Source: Yoonia vestfoldensis SKA53
GTDB taxonomy: Bacteria > Pseudomonadota > Alphaproteobacteria > Rhodobacterales > Rhodobacteraceae
Length of the DNA stretch: 64,000 nucleotides
Assembly: GCF_000152785.1 (NCBI RefSeq)
Contig: NZ_CH672414.1
Span: forward strand, 1,319,202 to 1,383,201
Reading direction: 5' to 3'
Numbering within the stretch: the first letter of the stretch is position 1; each line of letters begins with the position of its first letter. The position numbers were made by a program, and so were the translations under genes. Shown here one piece after another: positions 17,766-27,007 of the stretch. Below the pieces are notes generated by a model. That model searched no databases, had not been told where the DNA came from, and saw only the letters and a list, made by a program, of their open reading frames with translations.

Positions 17766-18766
17766 TCGGCCAGTGAGAATCCGCCCTCGGGCAGATAGGC
17801 GCTGGTGAAATACATGGATGCATCTGGCGTGTTGACGAACGCATAGGTCGTGGCGATCTGCTCTATCGCATTGGCCATACGTGCGTCATCAATGATGCCG
17901 AACCCGTTGGCCATGACCCAATCGGTCGCCACATTGTCCTGAATGGACAATTGCAGGCGGCGCAGTTCCAACGCTGCATCAGCAGCTGGGTTACGTTCGA
18001 TCAGCATCGGGATCACGGCTTCGGGGTCTGCGATGGCGGTGGCCCAGCCTTCGGCGACACCTTGCAGAAAGTTGGCGACCACCTCGGCGTTGGATGCGGC
18101 GAAATCGGTGTTCACGATGATCACATTGCCATAAAGATCGACACCGTGATCGGCCATCAGCAGCGTGACCAGATCATCCTCTGGCACGCCCAGACGGGCG
18201 GTGTTCAGGTAGGATGTGAACGAAAATCCGGTGATCGCGGCCACATTGCCTTCGGCCAGCATCGGTTCGCGCGTTGGAAAGCCCACGGGTTCCACGGTGA
18301 TTGCCGCGGTGTCCAACCCATTTTCAGCCGCAAAGATCGGGAATTGCGCCCAGGCACCATCAGGTGGCGGCGCGCCCAAAATCTTGCCTTCAAGGCTTTG
18401 GGGCGTGTCGTCGATCCCGAGCGAGCGCCGCCCGATCACCGCGAAAGGGGGTTTGTCATAGATCATCATCGCGCCGATCACGGGCGCGCCGGGGTTCTGG
18501 TCCAGAAACTTGATCAGGCTGTTGATATCGGCCATGCCAACAGGAAATGCACCTGTCGCCACCTTTGGAATCGCGTCAAGCGACCCGTCACCGGCGGAGA
18601 CCGTGACATTCAGGTCAAGGGCCGCGAAATTGCCATTATCGATGGCCGCAAAATAGGGCGCGGCCGGCCCTTCGAAACGCCAGTCGAGCGTGAAAGGCAG
18701 ATCAGTCTGTGCGTGAACGGCCGATGCCCCCGTCAGCGCGACAACCAAAAAAGTACGATTGAACAT
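17762..18766 (-). CDS. NMT1/THI5-like ABC substrate-binding protein
   Basis: 334 residues with a short Sec signal peptide (MFNRTFLVVALTGASAVHA). The mature start FTLDWRFEGPAAPYFAAIDN and VGMADINSLIKFL resemble NMT1/THI5-like and SsuA-type binding proteins. First gene of the binding protein-ATPase-permease operon. The start is fixed by GGGGAAAA before ATG 18766; the longer open frame upstream has no signal peptide logic. I looked for a TPP riboswitch (CTGAGA and related blocks) upstream and found none, so a thiamine-precursor substrate is not supported. Confidence 0.87.
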   Translation of the reverse strand: MFNRTFLVVALTGASAVHAQTDLPFTLDWRFEGPAAPYFAAIDNGNFAALDLNVTVSAGDGSLDAIPKVATGAFPVGMADINSLIKFLDQNPGAPVIGAMMIYDKPPFAVIGRRSLGIDDTPQSLEGKILGAPPPDGAWAQFPIFAAENGLDTAAITVEPVGFPTREPMLAEGNVAAITGFSFTSYLNTARLGVPEDDLVTLLMADHGVDLYGNVIIVNTDFAASNAEVVANFLQGVAEGWATAIADPEAVIPMLIERNPAADAALELRRLQLSIQDNVATDWVMANGFGIIDDARMANAIEQIATTYAFVNTPDASMYFTSAYLPEGGFSLAE

Positions 18767-19055
18767 CTTTTTTCCCCGTTGATGGTTTAATCCTAACAGA
18801 CACAGACTTTCTTGCGCCCGACAAAGACACCAGCCGCCGTGGCGCATGCTGGTCAAGCCCACGCCATGTCGAACATGATTTGCCTGATTGTTGTGCAGTT
18901 TGCCACAAAAGCAAGCAAAAACTATACGGACGATCAAACCACGCCCTGACAGAAAAAATAAAGATGTTGCGCGCCCACTGTTGCGCATTGGCAAAGGTGG
19001 TGCCACTCACGCGACAGCCAAAGGGTCTTTGGCCAAGCATAACTGGAGGATACAG

Positions 19056-19358
19056 ATGAATATTCGGTCAAAACTGCTGCTGTTGGCAGGCATGTCACTG
19101 GCAGCCTGCACCGAAATGGCAACGACCGGCACTGCATCGAACGGGTCACGCTTTCTGCCCGACCTGCCCGAAAGCGTGCGTGCGATTGCGGCACCGGGAC
19201 AGAACCTCGACCAGGTCGTGTTTCTGGAAGACGACAATTGCTATTGGTATGAACATGCAGGCCCGGTCGAGACCACCTTGCTGCCGTTGCGCACCGCGCG
19301 GGGCAACGCGATCTGCGCCGAACAACCCACAGCGCCGGCAGCACCCGCCGCGACCTGA
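19056..19358 (+). CDS. Small lipoprotein of unknown function
   Basis: 100 residues. A lipobox LAGMSLAAC puts the lipidated cysteine near residue 18. The mature part contains LEDDNCYWYEHAGPVETTLL followed by PLRTARGNAICAEQ, with two further cysteines that could pair. I do not recognise the family beyond small Rhodobacteraceae lipoproteins. A good ribosome-binding site (CTGGAGGATACAG) precedes ATG 19056. Divergent from the ABC operon across 289 bases, in which I see no other feature. Confidence 0.75.
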   Translation: MNIRSKLLLLAGMSLAACTEMATTGTASNGSRFLPDLPESVRAIAAPGQNLDQVVFLEDDNCYWYEHAGPVETTLLPLRTARGNAICAEQPTAPAAPAAT

Positions 19359-19391
19359 CCCCTTTGGCTGCGCCGCAACGGGCGCAGCCGC

Positions 19392-20135
19392 CTAGCTGCG
19401 GGCGGTGATGTCGTTTTCGGTGGGATAGAGAATGGCGCTGACGCCGGTGTTCACCTCTTCATACAGCCCGATGATATGGGCCATCACCATGCGCACACAG
19501 CCCGAACTGGCCCGCCCGCCAATCGACCGCGGGCTGGGGGTGCCATGGATGCGCAGATAGGTGTCGCGGTTGCCATCAAATAGATAGAGCGCCCGCGACC
19601 CCAAGGGGTTATCCGGCCCGCCGTCCATCCCGTTGGCATGCTGGGCATAGGTTTCAGGGTCACGTTCAATCATCGCATCGGTCGGCCGCCATGTCGGCCA
19701 TTTCGCCTTGCGGCGGATCGTATAGGTGCCGGGTTCGTACAGATTGCCCCGCGCGATCGCCACGCCATAGCGCATCGCCGTCCCGTCACCGCGCACATGA
19801 TACAGATAGCGCGCAACCGCATCGACGTGGATGTCACCGGCGCGCAAGCCGTCATTGGCCTGCACCAGCGTTGGCAGGAAACGCGGATGAAACCCCCAGG
19901 GGTTCGACGTCATCGGATCGTAATTCGCAGGTATGACGCGCCGGTCCCAGCCCGCCCACATTTCTGGCGGGGATACTGGCGGCGGCGGTGGCGGCAGGTC
20001 AGCGAATTCCGGCAGATCGGCTGCGATCTCGCCCTGTGTCAGCGTGTCGATGGCCGGCGCAGCCAAGGTTTGCGCCGCAATCGGCTGTGAAAACAGGGCA
20101 GCGCCTGTCACGATGAAATGGCGGCGGTTCAGCAT
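19392..20135 (-). CDS. L,D-transpeptidase (YkuD domain)
   Basis: 247 residues. An N-terminal twin-arginine-like signal (NRRHFIVTGAALFSQPIAAQ) is followed by a proline run at residues 48-53 and a YkuD catalytic domain with RIHGTP (H197) and SSGCVRM (nucleophile C213). It would form 3-3 peptidoglycan cross-links or attach proteins to the wall in the periplasm. Stand-alone gene; its start faces the 3' end of the MDR oxidoreductase with 127 bases between. Confidence 0.9.
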   Translation of the reverse strand: MLNRRHFIVTGAALFSQPIAAQTLAAPAIDTLTQGEIAADLPEFADLPPPPPPVSPPEMWAGWDRRVIPANYDPMTSNPWGFHPRFLPTLVQANDGLRAGDIHVDAVARYLYHVRGDGTAMRYGVAIARGNLYEPGTYTIRRKAKWPTWRPTDAMIERDPETYAQHANGMDGGPDNPLGSRALYLFDGNRDTYLRIHGTPSPRSIGGRASSGCVRMVMAHIIGLYEEVNTGVSAILYPTENDITARS

Positions 20136-20262
20136 GGTTTAGGTCCAACTCTGGCGTCAAAAATCAATTTATGTCTAGGCACGGCCCAAGACCCTGACAA
20201 GGGTTTTAGGGTACAAGTCTTTACACAGCCTTGCGACGTGGTCTTGATGGAACACTGCGCAA

Positions 20263-21279
20263 TCAGGATTGTTCCAGCACGATCTTGCCCTTGGCGGTGC
20301 CGGTTTCGATCATCGCATGGGCCTTGCGCAGGTTTTCGGCGTTGATCGGGCGCAGGACGGTATCAAGCGTGGTCCGCAACCGGCCCGCGTCGATTTCATC
20401 CGCGACATAGGTCAGCAAATGATGCTGCGCGATCATGTCGGGGGTCTGGAACATCGCGCGGGCGAACATGAATTCCCAATGCAGGCTGGCAGCCTTGGTT
20501 TTCATCGCGGCCATAGGCAGCGGCACATCGGTGTTGTCGATGGACACGATCCCGCCTTGCGGGCGGATCAGTTCGACCGCAGCCTCCCAATGGCGCATGT
20601 CGTTGAACACGGCGATATGATCGACATGATGCAGCCCCAGCGCGCGGACCTGTGCCACCATATCGGCGCGATGGTCGATCACATGATCAGCCCCCAGTGC
20701 GGTGACCCAAGCGGCGGTTTCAGGCCGTGACGCAGTGGCGATCACGACCAGCCCTGCCGCCTTGGCCAGCTGGATGCCGATAGACCCGACGCCGCCCCCT
20801 GCCCCGATGATCAGGATGCTTTGGCCCGCATCCGCCCCGTCACGGTCGATGCCCAGCCGGTCGAAGAAAGATTCGTAAGCGGTGATCGTCGTCAGCGGCA
20901 AGGCCGCAGCCTGCGCAAAGCCCAAGGTCGCAGGCTTGCGCCCGACGATACGTTCATCAACCAGCTGGAATTCCGCGTTCGAGCCTGACCGCGTGATGTC
21001 GCCGGAATAATAGACCTCGTCGCCCACAGCGAACAGCTTCACATCCGGCCCCACGGCCGCAACAACGCCTGCGGCATCATAGCCCAGCACGCGCGGCGGG
21101 TTCTCAACCACGTCAGCCCCCTTGGATTTGCGCACCTTGGTATCGACCGGATTGACCGACACCGCCTTGACCGCGACCAGAATGTCGCGCCCGGTTGGCA
21201 CGGATTGGGGCAGATCGACATCGACAAAACAGGCCGGATCGCTCACCGGCAGGTAACGGGTCAGGGCGACGGCTTTCAT
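20263..21279 (-). CDS. Zinc-type alcohol dehydrogenase-like / quinone oxidoreductase (MDR)
   Basis: 338 residues of the medium-chain dehydrogenase superfamily. VSVNPVDTKVRKSKG, GYDAAGVVAAVGPDV and the NAD(P) Rossmann motif IIGAGGGVGSIGIQLAKAAG are visible. The structural and catalytic zinc cysteines are absent, so it is probably an NADPH-dependent quinone or enal reductase. An AAAGGATAAAACC ribosome-binding region precedes ATG 21279. It follows the CaiB-type gene by 15 bases and may be co-transcribed with it. Confidence 0.88.
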   Translation of the reverse strand: MKAVALTRYLPVSDPACFVDVDLPQSVPTGRDILVAVKAVSVNPVDTKVRKSKGADVVENPPRVLGYDAAGVVAAVGPDVKLFAVGDEVYYSGDITRSGSNAEFQLVDERIVGRKPATLGFAQAAALPLTTITAYESFFDRLGIDRDGADAGQSILIIGAGGGVGSIGIQLAKAAGLVVIATASRPETAAWVTALGADHVIDHRADMVAQVRALGLHHVDHIAVFNDMRHWEAAVELIRPQGGIVSIDNTDVPLPMAAMKTKAASLHWEFMFARAMFQTPDMIAQHHLLTYVADEIDAGRLRTTLDTVLRPINAENLRKAHAMIETGTAKGKIVLEQS

Positions 21280-21294
21280 GGTTTTATCCTTTGG

Positions 21295-22476
21295 TCAGTC
21301 ATCAAGGCTCAGTTGGGCGAGTATCTCTTCGCTGTCCTGACCGCAATGCGGCGGCGGCAAACGGTATGTCACAGGCGTGCGCGACAGTTTCAGCGGATTG
21401 CCCAACAGCCGGACCTGGCCTTTTTGTACATCCACGCGCGGCATCGCCACGACCATGTCGCGCGCTTGAGCCTGATCCGACCCAAGAGCCAGATCAATGG
21501 TGTTGACGGGGCCGACGGGCACCTTGCGCGCCTCCAGCCCTGCGATCACCGCAGCCAGCGGGCGCGCAGCCAGCCGTGGGCCGATCACTGCAAGCAAGGC
21601 ATCGCGGTTCTGCGTGCGCGCCAGATTGGTGGCAAAACGCGCATCAGTGACAATATCCGCACAGCCCAGAAAATCGCAAAACCGCGCGAACTGGCTGTCA
21701 TTGCCGACCGCGATGATCGCATGGCCATCGGCCACGGCAAAAACGTGGTAGGGGACAATATTGGGATGCCCGTTGCCACGGCGCTGCGGCAGATCGCCCG
21801 ATTCAAGGTAATTGGTGCCTTCGTTGATCAGCCAAGCCAATTGGCTGTCCACCAAGGCGATGTCGATATGCTGGCCTTCGCCGGTGTGTTCCTTGTGGCG
21901 CAAGGCGGCCAGAATGCCCACAGTCGCATACATGCCGCACATCACATCGGCGACACCGACGCCGACCTTCATCGGGGCGCCGTCAGGTTCACCGGTTAGG
22001 CTCATGATACCGCCAAAGCCTTGGGCCATCAGGTCATAGCCCGGTTTGTCGCGGTTCGGGCCGGTCTGCCCAAATCCCGAGATCGAACAATAGATAAGCC
22101 CCGGCTGGCGCGTCAGCAAATCGTCCGGCCCCAGACCGTATTTCGCCAATCCGCCGGGTTTGAAGTTTTCGACCACGACATCGGCAGACCGCGCCAGCGC
22201 ACGGACCTGCTGCTGGCCAAGCTCTGTGCTGATGTCGATGCTGACGGATTTCTTGTTGCGATTGGCGGCCATGAAATAGGCCGACAGATCGGTCGGTTGC
22301 CCGTTTGTGTCACAGACATTGGGCGGGCCCCATCCGCGCGTGTCGTCGCCCCCTGTCGCGGGGTTTTCGATCTTGATCACCTCGGCCCCCAGATCGCCGA
22401 GCAACTGGGTGCAGGTCGGCCCCGCCAGAATGCGGGTCAGGTCCAGAACCCTGATCCCGTCGAGTGCGCCCGCCAT
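21295..22476 (-). CDS. CaiB/BaiF family CoA transferase
   Basis: 393 residues. The class III CoA-transferase pattern is clear: LDLTRILAGPTCTQLLGDLG, AANRNKKSVSIDI, YCSISGFGQTGPNRDKPGYD (catalytic Asp in GYDLMAQ) and MSLTGEPDG. It moves CoA between carboxylic acids; the substrate is unknown. ATG 22476 is preferred over the upstream codon at 22536 because GGGGAGA lies about ten bases before it. Confidence 0.9.
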   Translation of the reverse strand: MAGALDGIRVLDLTRILAGPTCTQLLGDLGAEVIKIENPATGGDDTRGWGPPNVCDTNGQPTDLSAYFMAANRNKKSVSIDISTELGQQQVRALARSADVVVENFKPGGLAKYGLGPDDLLTRQPGLIYCSISGFGQTGPNRDKPGYDLMAQGFGGIMSLTGEPDGAPMKVGVGVADVMCGMYATVGILAALRHKEHTGEGQHIDIALVDSQLAWLINEGTNYLESGDLPQRRGNGHPNIVPYHVFAVADGHAIIAVGNDSQFARFCDFLGCADIVTDARFATNLARTQNRDALLAVIGPRLAARPLAAVIAGLEARKVPVGPVNTIDLALGSDQAQARDMVVAMPRVDVQKGQVRLLGNPLKLSRTPVTYRLPPPHCGQDSEEILAQLSLDD

Positions 22477-23015
22477 GCCTGCTGTCTCCCCTGATCGTAC
22501 CTGCGTGACTGTCTTTGGCCGCTGCAGCTTCGTCAAGGGCTGGCCAAGGCGGCGGGCGGTGGCGGGGTGTCGTTTACACCTTAAGCGTGTATTTTTTCCA
22601 CAACAGGCGCATCCGGATCAAGCGCAGGACGGATCATGGGCCAAGGCCGGATCACGCAGGCGGCGGGCAGGCGCAAGCGTCTCTCGAGGCGGCGCAAGGC
22701 CGTTGAAAACACGCCACAGATTCGTCACAATTCGCCTTATTTTTACCATATTTTAAGGCTTTACCGCGTGAAACTCATGTAATGTATTCCGTGACACAAC
22801 GTCACTTTGGTGAAACCTGTCCTTTAGGTAAGGTTTCCGGCAAGGCATGCATGAAAGGCATTGACCGACTGAAAATGGATGCCGTAAAACACAACCAAGC
22901 CGCGTGTATGAGTAAATTTTGTATTAAGTTTTGCGGATTGCGGACGCCGGATCGGTGGCTGCTGATTTGCTGGCAGGACCTGGTCTTGCCAGCAAAGTTT
23001 TTTCCCTCAAATCCG
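22477..23015. other. Gene-poor AT-rich stretch, possible small RNA
   Basis: 539 bases with no convincing coding sequence. A 79-codon plus-strand frame at 22782-23021 has atypical composition and no clear ribosome-binding site. The stretch holds inverted repeats GTGAC-N5-GTCAC (22791-22805) and AAACCT...AGGTTT (about 22813-22836). A plus-strand hairpin GCTGGCA...TGCCAGC (22969-22993) is followed four bases later by six T. Together they could be a structured small RNA ending near 23003, but promoter evidence is weak. Confidence 0.35.
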
Positions 23016-24137
23016 CTATAGCCCGGCCACCTGCGCCGTCGTGACCGGCGATTGCGGCAGGCCGACCGCCTGCCCTGTGCGCGCGCTTTGCTGTGCGGCC
23101 ATGCCGATGGCGACAGCCGCTGCCCCGTCCTGCACCGTCACCTCGACCACGCCTTCACCGCGCACGACAGCATTGAACCGCTGGTGCTGATAAAACGTCG
23201 ATCCATTGTGATCGCCTGCCTCCAGCAAGGTGGGATCGACCGGAATTTCGGATATGAACGGGCCTTTGGGGTCACGCGGGCTGATGATCAGCTGCGGCAC
23301 GGGAGGCTCCCCCAGCGCCAGCGGCCAGAACCGGCCAGGCCCCGGCACAAGCGCCTCGATCTTGCCGAGGGGGCCGACGGCGCTGATTTCTTCTTGATAG
23401 CGTGATCCTTCGGCGAACATGCACAATTCCAGCATCGCACGCGACCCACGCGCGAAATCGACGATCACATAGGCATTGTCCCAAATATCCGGCGCCTGCC
23501 CGTCATAGCGTTCGTCAATATGGTTCACCGCCTGCCCCGCGCTCGCCATGACGCGGACGGGTTCGTCCTGCATGATCAGGCGCATCAGGTCGAAGAAATG
23601 ACAGCATTTTTCAACCAAGGTGCCGCCGGTCTTGGCGTTGAACCGGTTCCAGTCGCCGACCTTGGGCAGGAACGGAAAGCGGTGTTCGCGGATCGTCAGC
23701 ATCCGCACACCGCCCGTGACAGCCTCGGCCTGCGCGACCAGCGCGGCAACGGGCGGCATATAGCGGTATTCCATCGCCACCCAGACAGGGTGCGGGTAAG
23801 CGGCGAACAGATCATCCACCAGCGCCGCATCAGACGGATTGGTGAACAGCGGCTTTTCACACAGGATCGGCAAAGGCCGCGTCGCGACGATCTGCTGCAA
23901 TTGCGGGACATGCAGGTAATTGGGGCTGACGATGACCACGGCATCCAGATCGGCAAAGGCCAGCAACGCATCAAGGCTGTCCGCGACATGCGCGCCGCCC
24001 GCCAACACCGCCGCCGCCTGCGCGAGCTCTGGCACAGGATCATAGACCACGCAAACCCGCCCATGCGGCAACAGGTTGATATTCATGATATGTTCGCGGG
24101 CCATCATGCCGCAGCCGACCAGCCCGTAGTTCACCAT
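23016..24137 (-). CDS. Gfo/Idh/MocA-family NAD(P)-binding protein (oxidoreductase or NAD-dependent glycosidase)
   Basis: 373 residues. N-terminal Rossmann fold VNYGLVGCGMMAREHI, the family CEKPL motif near residue 120, and a C-terminal domain with GGTLVEKCCHFFDLMR (His and Asp of the active-site region). The family contains sugar dehydrogenases and, more recently, NAD-dependent glycosidases, some acting on sulfoquinovosides. Next to a putative SMO set it could release sulfoquinovose from its glyceryl glycoside; plain dehydrogenation is equally allowed by sequence. ATG 24137 is used; GTG at 24152 would overlap the GntR stop (GTGA) and is a real alternative. Confidence 0.85.
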   Translation of the reverse strand: MVNYGLVGCGMMAREHIMNINLLPHGRVCVVYDPVPELAQAAAVLAGGAHVADSLDALLAFADLDAVVIVSPNYLHVPQLQQIVATRPLPILCEKPLFTNPSDAALVDDLFAAYPHPVWVAMEYRYMPPVAALVAQAEAVTGGVRMLTIREHRFPFLPKVGDWNRFNAKTGGTLVEKCCHFFDLMRLIMQDEPVRVMASAGQAVNHIDERYDGQAPDIWDNAYVIVDFARGSRAMLELCMFAEGSRYQEEISAVGPLGKIEALVPGPGRFWPLALGEPPVPQLIISPRDPKGPFISEIPVDPTLLEAGDHNGSTFYQHQRFNAVVRGEGVVEVTVQDGAAAVAIGMAAQQSARTGQAVGLPQSPVTTAQVAGL

Positions 24138-24148
24138 TTGCACGTCGT

Positions 24149-24856
24149 TCACCCTTTTCCCATGCGCGAGATATATTGCGCCCGGTCCGCATCGAACCAG
24201 GTGCGCGAAAATTCGACAGGCACGCGGCCTGCCAGATATGAATTGCGTTCGATGTAACCGGCCACTGCCCCTGGCGGCAGATGAAAATCGGGCGGCGTCC
24301 AGTCGGGCAAAGGCGCGACACCAATCCGGTCCTCGGCCGCCGCGATCACCAACCCCAGCCGGTCGCGGTAAAACAGATACAGCGAATCGATCAGGTCCTG
24401 TGGCCCGATGGCGGGCGCATAGCCCCCGTCGAGCCAGATTTCCTCCAGCCCGACCAGCACGCCCCCCAACCAGCGCAAGCGCCTGATCCGGTGCCCTTGC
24501 GCATGTTCGCCGAATGGCCGTGCATCCGCAGGTTTTGCCAACAGATCGACCGACAGCACCTGCGCCGTGGGCAAACCGCCGCCGCGTTTCAGCTCTAGCC
24601 GGAAAAAGGCGTAAACGGAATCGACCGCCTCGAGCTTGCGCACATAATTGCCAGACCCTTGAACGCGCTGGAGTAACCCCTTGGCCGCGACATCGGCCAG
24701 CGCCTTGCGCAATGTGCCGACAGCAACGCCCAAAGTCTCTGCCATCTCGCGTTCGGGGGGCAGGCGCGCGCCATCGGCCAGATGTCCGGCGGCGATTTCG
24801 CGGATCAGCATTTCGCTCAGCTGCACGAATTTCGGCAAGGCAGAGGGTGTCGCCAT
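24149..24856 (-). CDS. GntR-family regulator (HutC/UTRA type)
   Basis: About 235 residues. An N-terminal winged helix (LIREIAAGHLADGARLPPER, VAVGTLRKALADVAAKGLL) is followed by a UTRA ligand domain with GGVLVGLEEIWLDGGYAP. It probably represses the divergent monooxygenase-reductase-TRAP operon and is relieved by a pathway sugar or intermediate. ATG 24856 is chosen because AGGGGCAGGGCC precedes it; a codon at 24895 would add 13 unlikely residues. The 103-base intergenic region holds a TTGCAC...GTGCAA repeat (24901-24906 with 24928-24933), a possible operator. Confidence 0.88.
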   Translation of the reverse strand: MATPSALPKFVQLSEMLIREIAAGHLADGARLPPEREMAETLGVAVGTLRKALADVAAKGLLQRVQGSGNYVRKLEAVDSVYAFFRLELKRGGGLPTAQVLSVDLLAKPADARPFGEHAQGHRIRRLRWLGGVLVGLEEIWLDGGYAPAIGPQDLIDSLYLFYRDRLGLVIAAAEDRIGVAPLPDWTPPDFHLPPGAVAGYIERNSYLAGRVPVEFSRTWFDADRAQYISRMGKG

Positions 24857-24959
24857 GGCCCTGCCCCTCCCCGGCGCGCCAGCTAATTGATACACTATTG
24901 TTGCACATATCTGGCCATGCTACGCAAGTGCAAAGACAACGTCCTTGGGAGGGGAATCA

Positions 24960-26117
24960 ATGAGCGTCGTGCCCGTCACCAGCGCCGATCTTGATGCGGC
25001 AGAGGTGTCCTGGTTTTCCGCCCTTTGTTCGGATGATTACCAGTTTCTGGGCGTGCCGGACGGCGATCTGCGGTCGTCATGGGACCATTGCCGCGACATC
25101 GCCCTGACCGCCGAGGCGCAGGGGTTCCGCAACATCCTTGCCCCATCGTCCTATCAGGTCGGGCAAGACACGCTGTCTTTCGTGGCCGGCATGGCGCCCT
25201 TGACCGACAAGATCAATTTCCTTGCCGCGATCCGCTGTGGCGAGGTGCAGCCGATCATGCTGGCGCGCACGATTGCCACGCTGGACCATATGCTGCAGGG
25301 GCGGCTGACGCTGAACGTCATCAGCTCCGATTTCCCCGGTGAAGTGGCCGACAGCAAATACCGCTACAGGCGCAGCCACGAGGTCGTGGAAATCCTGCGT
25401 AAATGCTGGACGCAGGACGAGGTCAGCCATGACGGCGAAATCTACCAGATCAGCAAACTACCTACCGACCCCGCCCGCCCCTATCAGCAAAACGGCGGTC
25501 CGCTGCTTTACTTTGGCGGCTATTCGCCCGATGCCTTGGAACTTTGCGGCGCGCAATGCGATGTCTATCTGATGTGGCCCGAAACCCGCGATGTGCTGGC
25601 GCAAAGGATGAAGGATGTCCATGCAAGGGCCGCCGCCCATGGGCGCACGCTGGATTACGGGCTGCGCGTGCATATGATCGTGCGCGATACCGAGGCCGAG
25701 GCCAAGGACTATGCCGATTATATCGCCAGCAAGCTTGACGACGAATATGGCAAGCTGATCCGCGACCGCGCCCACGACAGCATCAGCCTTGGGGTGGCGC
25801 ATCAATCGCGCGCGCGCGAACTGGCGGATCAATTCGGTTATACCGAACCAGGGCTCTGGACTGGCATTGGCCGCGCGCGGTCGGGCTGCGGGGCGGCTTT
25901 GGTCGGATCAACCGACCAGATCCTGTCCAAGATCGAAGACTACCAGAAAATGGGCATCCGTGCTTTCATCTTTTCAGGCTATCCGCATATCGCCGAGGCC
26001 GAACATTTCGGCGCACGGGTGATGCCACATCTGAAAACCTGCTCGCTGCCGCATGCCTATGGGCGCGTGCCAACCGCAACACCAGCCACGCCCTTGGGCA
26101 TAGGACAACGCCGCTAA
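24960..26117 (+). CDS. SsuD-like FMNH2-dependent monooxygenase, candidate sulfoquinovose monooxygenase
   Basis: 385 residues of the bacterial luciferase-like group closest to alkanesulfonate monooxygenase. YFGGYSPDALEL, YGLRVHMIVRD (R236, H238), RARSGCGAALVG (R307) and SGYPHIAEAEHFG (Y341) match SsuD motifs for FMN and sulfonate binding; W206 lies in VYLMWPE. It should cleave a C-S bond using reduced FMN and oxygen, releasing sulfite and an aldehyde. A GGGAGGGGAATCA ribosome-binding site fixes ATG 24960. The stop overlaps the next ATG (TAATG). Substrate is inferred from neighbours: an SQ-type sugar sulfonate, though another sulfonate is possible. Confidence 0.85.
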   Translation: MSVVPVTSADLDAAEVSWFSALCSDDYQFLGVPDGDLRSSWDHCRDIALTAEAQGFRNILAPSSYQVGQDTLSFVAGMAPLTDKINFLAAIRCGEVQPIMLARTIATLDHMLQGRLTLNVISSDFPGEVADSKYRYRRSHEVVEILRKCWTQDEVSHDGEIYQISKLPTDPARPYQQNGGPLLYFGGYSPDALELCGAQCDVYLMWPETRDVLAQRMKDVHARAAAHGRTLDYGLRVHMIVRDTEAEAKDYADYIASKLDDEYGKLIRDRAHDSISLGVAHQSRARELADQFGYTEPGLWTGIGRARSGCGAALVGSTDQILSKIEDYQKMGIRAFIFSGYPHIAEAEHFGARVMPHLKTCSLPHAYGRVPTATPATPLGIGQRR

Positions 26118-27007
26118 TGCAACGCATCCAGATCACCAATGACCTTTCCTTCAGCCGCATCATCTATGGCATGTGGCGGCTGGGCGATGATACCGACACC
26201 AGCCCCAAACATGTGCAGGCCAAGATCGAAACCTGCCTGGCCCAGGGCATCACCACGATGGATCAGGCCGATATCTATGGCGGCTATATGGCCGAAGAAA
26301 TCATGGGCCATGCGCTGCGCGCAGCCCCCGCGCTGAAACACCAGATCGAGATTGTCACCAAATGCGATATCATCGTCTCTGCCGGGCGCTATGCCGGGGC
26401 GGGGGTGAAACATTATGACACGTCAGCGGCGCATGTGACGGCGTCGGTCGATCATTCGCTGCGGCTGATGGGGGTGGACCGGATCGACACGCTTTTGATC
26501 CACCGGCCCGACCCGCTGATGGACCATCACGACACAGGGGCGGCACTGGATGCGCTGGTCGCATCCGGCAAGGTGCGCAGTGTCGGCGTGTCCAATTTCA
26601 AACAGCATGACTGGACCCTGCTGCAATCGGCGATGCAAACGCCGCTGATCACCAACCAGATCGAATTGTCGCTGACGGCCCATCAAGGGTTCACCAATGG
26701 CGATGTCGCCTATCTGCAAGAACGCAGCGTGCCGATCATGGCGTGGTCGCCCCTTGGCGGCGGCGCGCTGATGACCGGCACCGGGGCTGTGCAGGACGCA
26801 CTTGCCGCCGTGGCCGCTGAACAAGCTGTGGACAGCGCAGCCGTTGCCGTCGCATGGTTGCTGGCGCATCCCGCCCGGATCATGCCTGTGATGGGCACCA
26901 ATGCGATTGGCCGGATCAAAACCCTATCTGACGCATTGAAAGTCACGATGGACCGTGAGACCTGGTTCAAACTTTATACCGCAGCCCTTGGCCAGGAAGT
27001 CCCCTAA
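26117..27007 (+). CDS. YdhF-type aldo/keto reductase, candidate 6-oxo-glucose reductase
   Basis: 296 residues with the AKR (beta/alpha)8 barrel and an intact catalytic tetrad: D49 and Y54 in TTMDQADIYGGY, K82 in IVTKCD and H129 in LLIHRPDPL. The C-terminus PVMGTNAIGRIKTL and ALGQEVP match the YdhF group, to which, from memory, the SMO-pathway reductase SmoB also belongs. Expected role: NAD(P)H reduction of the aldehyde produced by the monooxygenase, giving glucose if the substrate is sulfoquinovose. Coupled by TAATG on both sides to its neighbours. Confidence 0.87.
   Translation: MQRIQITNDLSFSRIIYGMWRLGDDTDTSPKHVQAKIETCLAQGITTMDQADIYGGYMAEEIMGHALRAAPALKHQIEIVTKCDIIVSAGRYAGAGVKHYDTSAAHVTASVDHSLRLMGVDRIDTLLIHRPDPLMDHHDTGAALDALVASGKVRSVGVSNFKQHDWTLLQSAMQTPLITNQIELSLTAHQGFTNGDVAYLQERSVPIMAWSPLGGGALMTGTGAVQDALAAVAAEQAVDSAAVAVAWLLAHPARIMPVMGTNAIGRIKTLSDALKVTMDRETWFKLYTAALGQEVP

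Noticed and set aside
18767..19055. TPP riboswitch upstream of the NMT1/THI5-like ABC operon
   Set aside because: The conserved CTGAGA block and its partner are absent on the relevant strand.
22782..23021. 79-codon reading frame in the gene-poor stretch
   Set aside because: Unusual Cys-rich composition, no ribosome-binding site and AT-rich surroundings; treated as intergenic.
24149..24908. Upstream extension of the Gfo/Idh protein to 630 residues
   Set aside because: The frame stays open through the GntR gene, but the extension has Arg-rich low-complexity composition and no homology-like pattern; the true start is near 24137.
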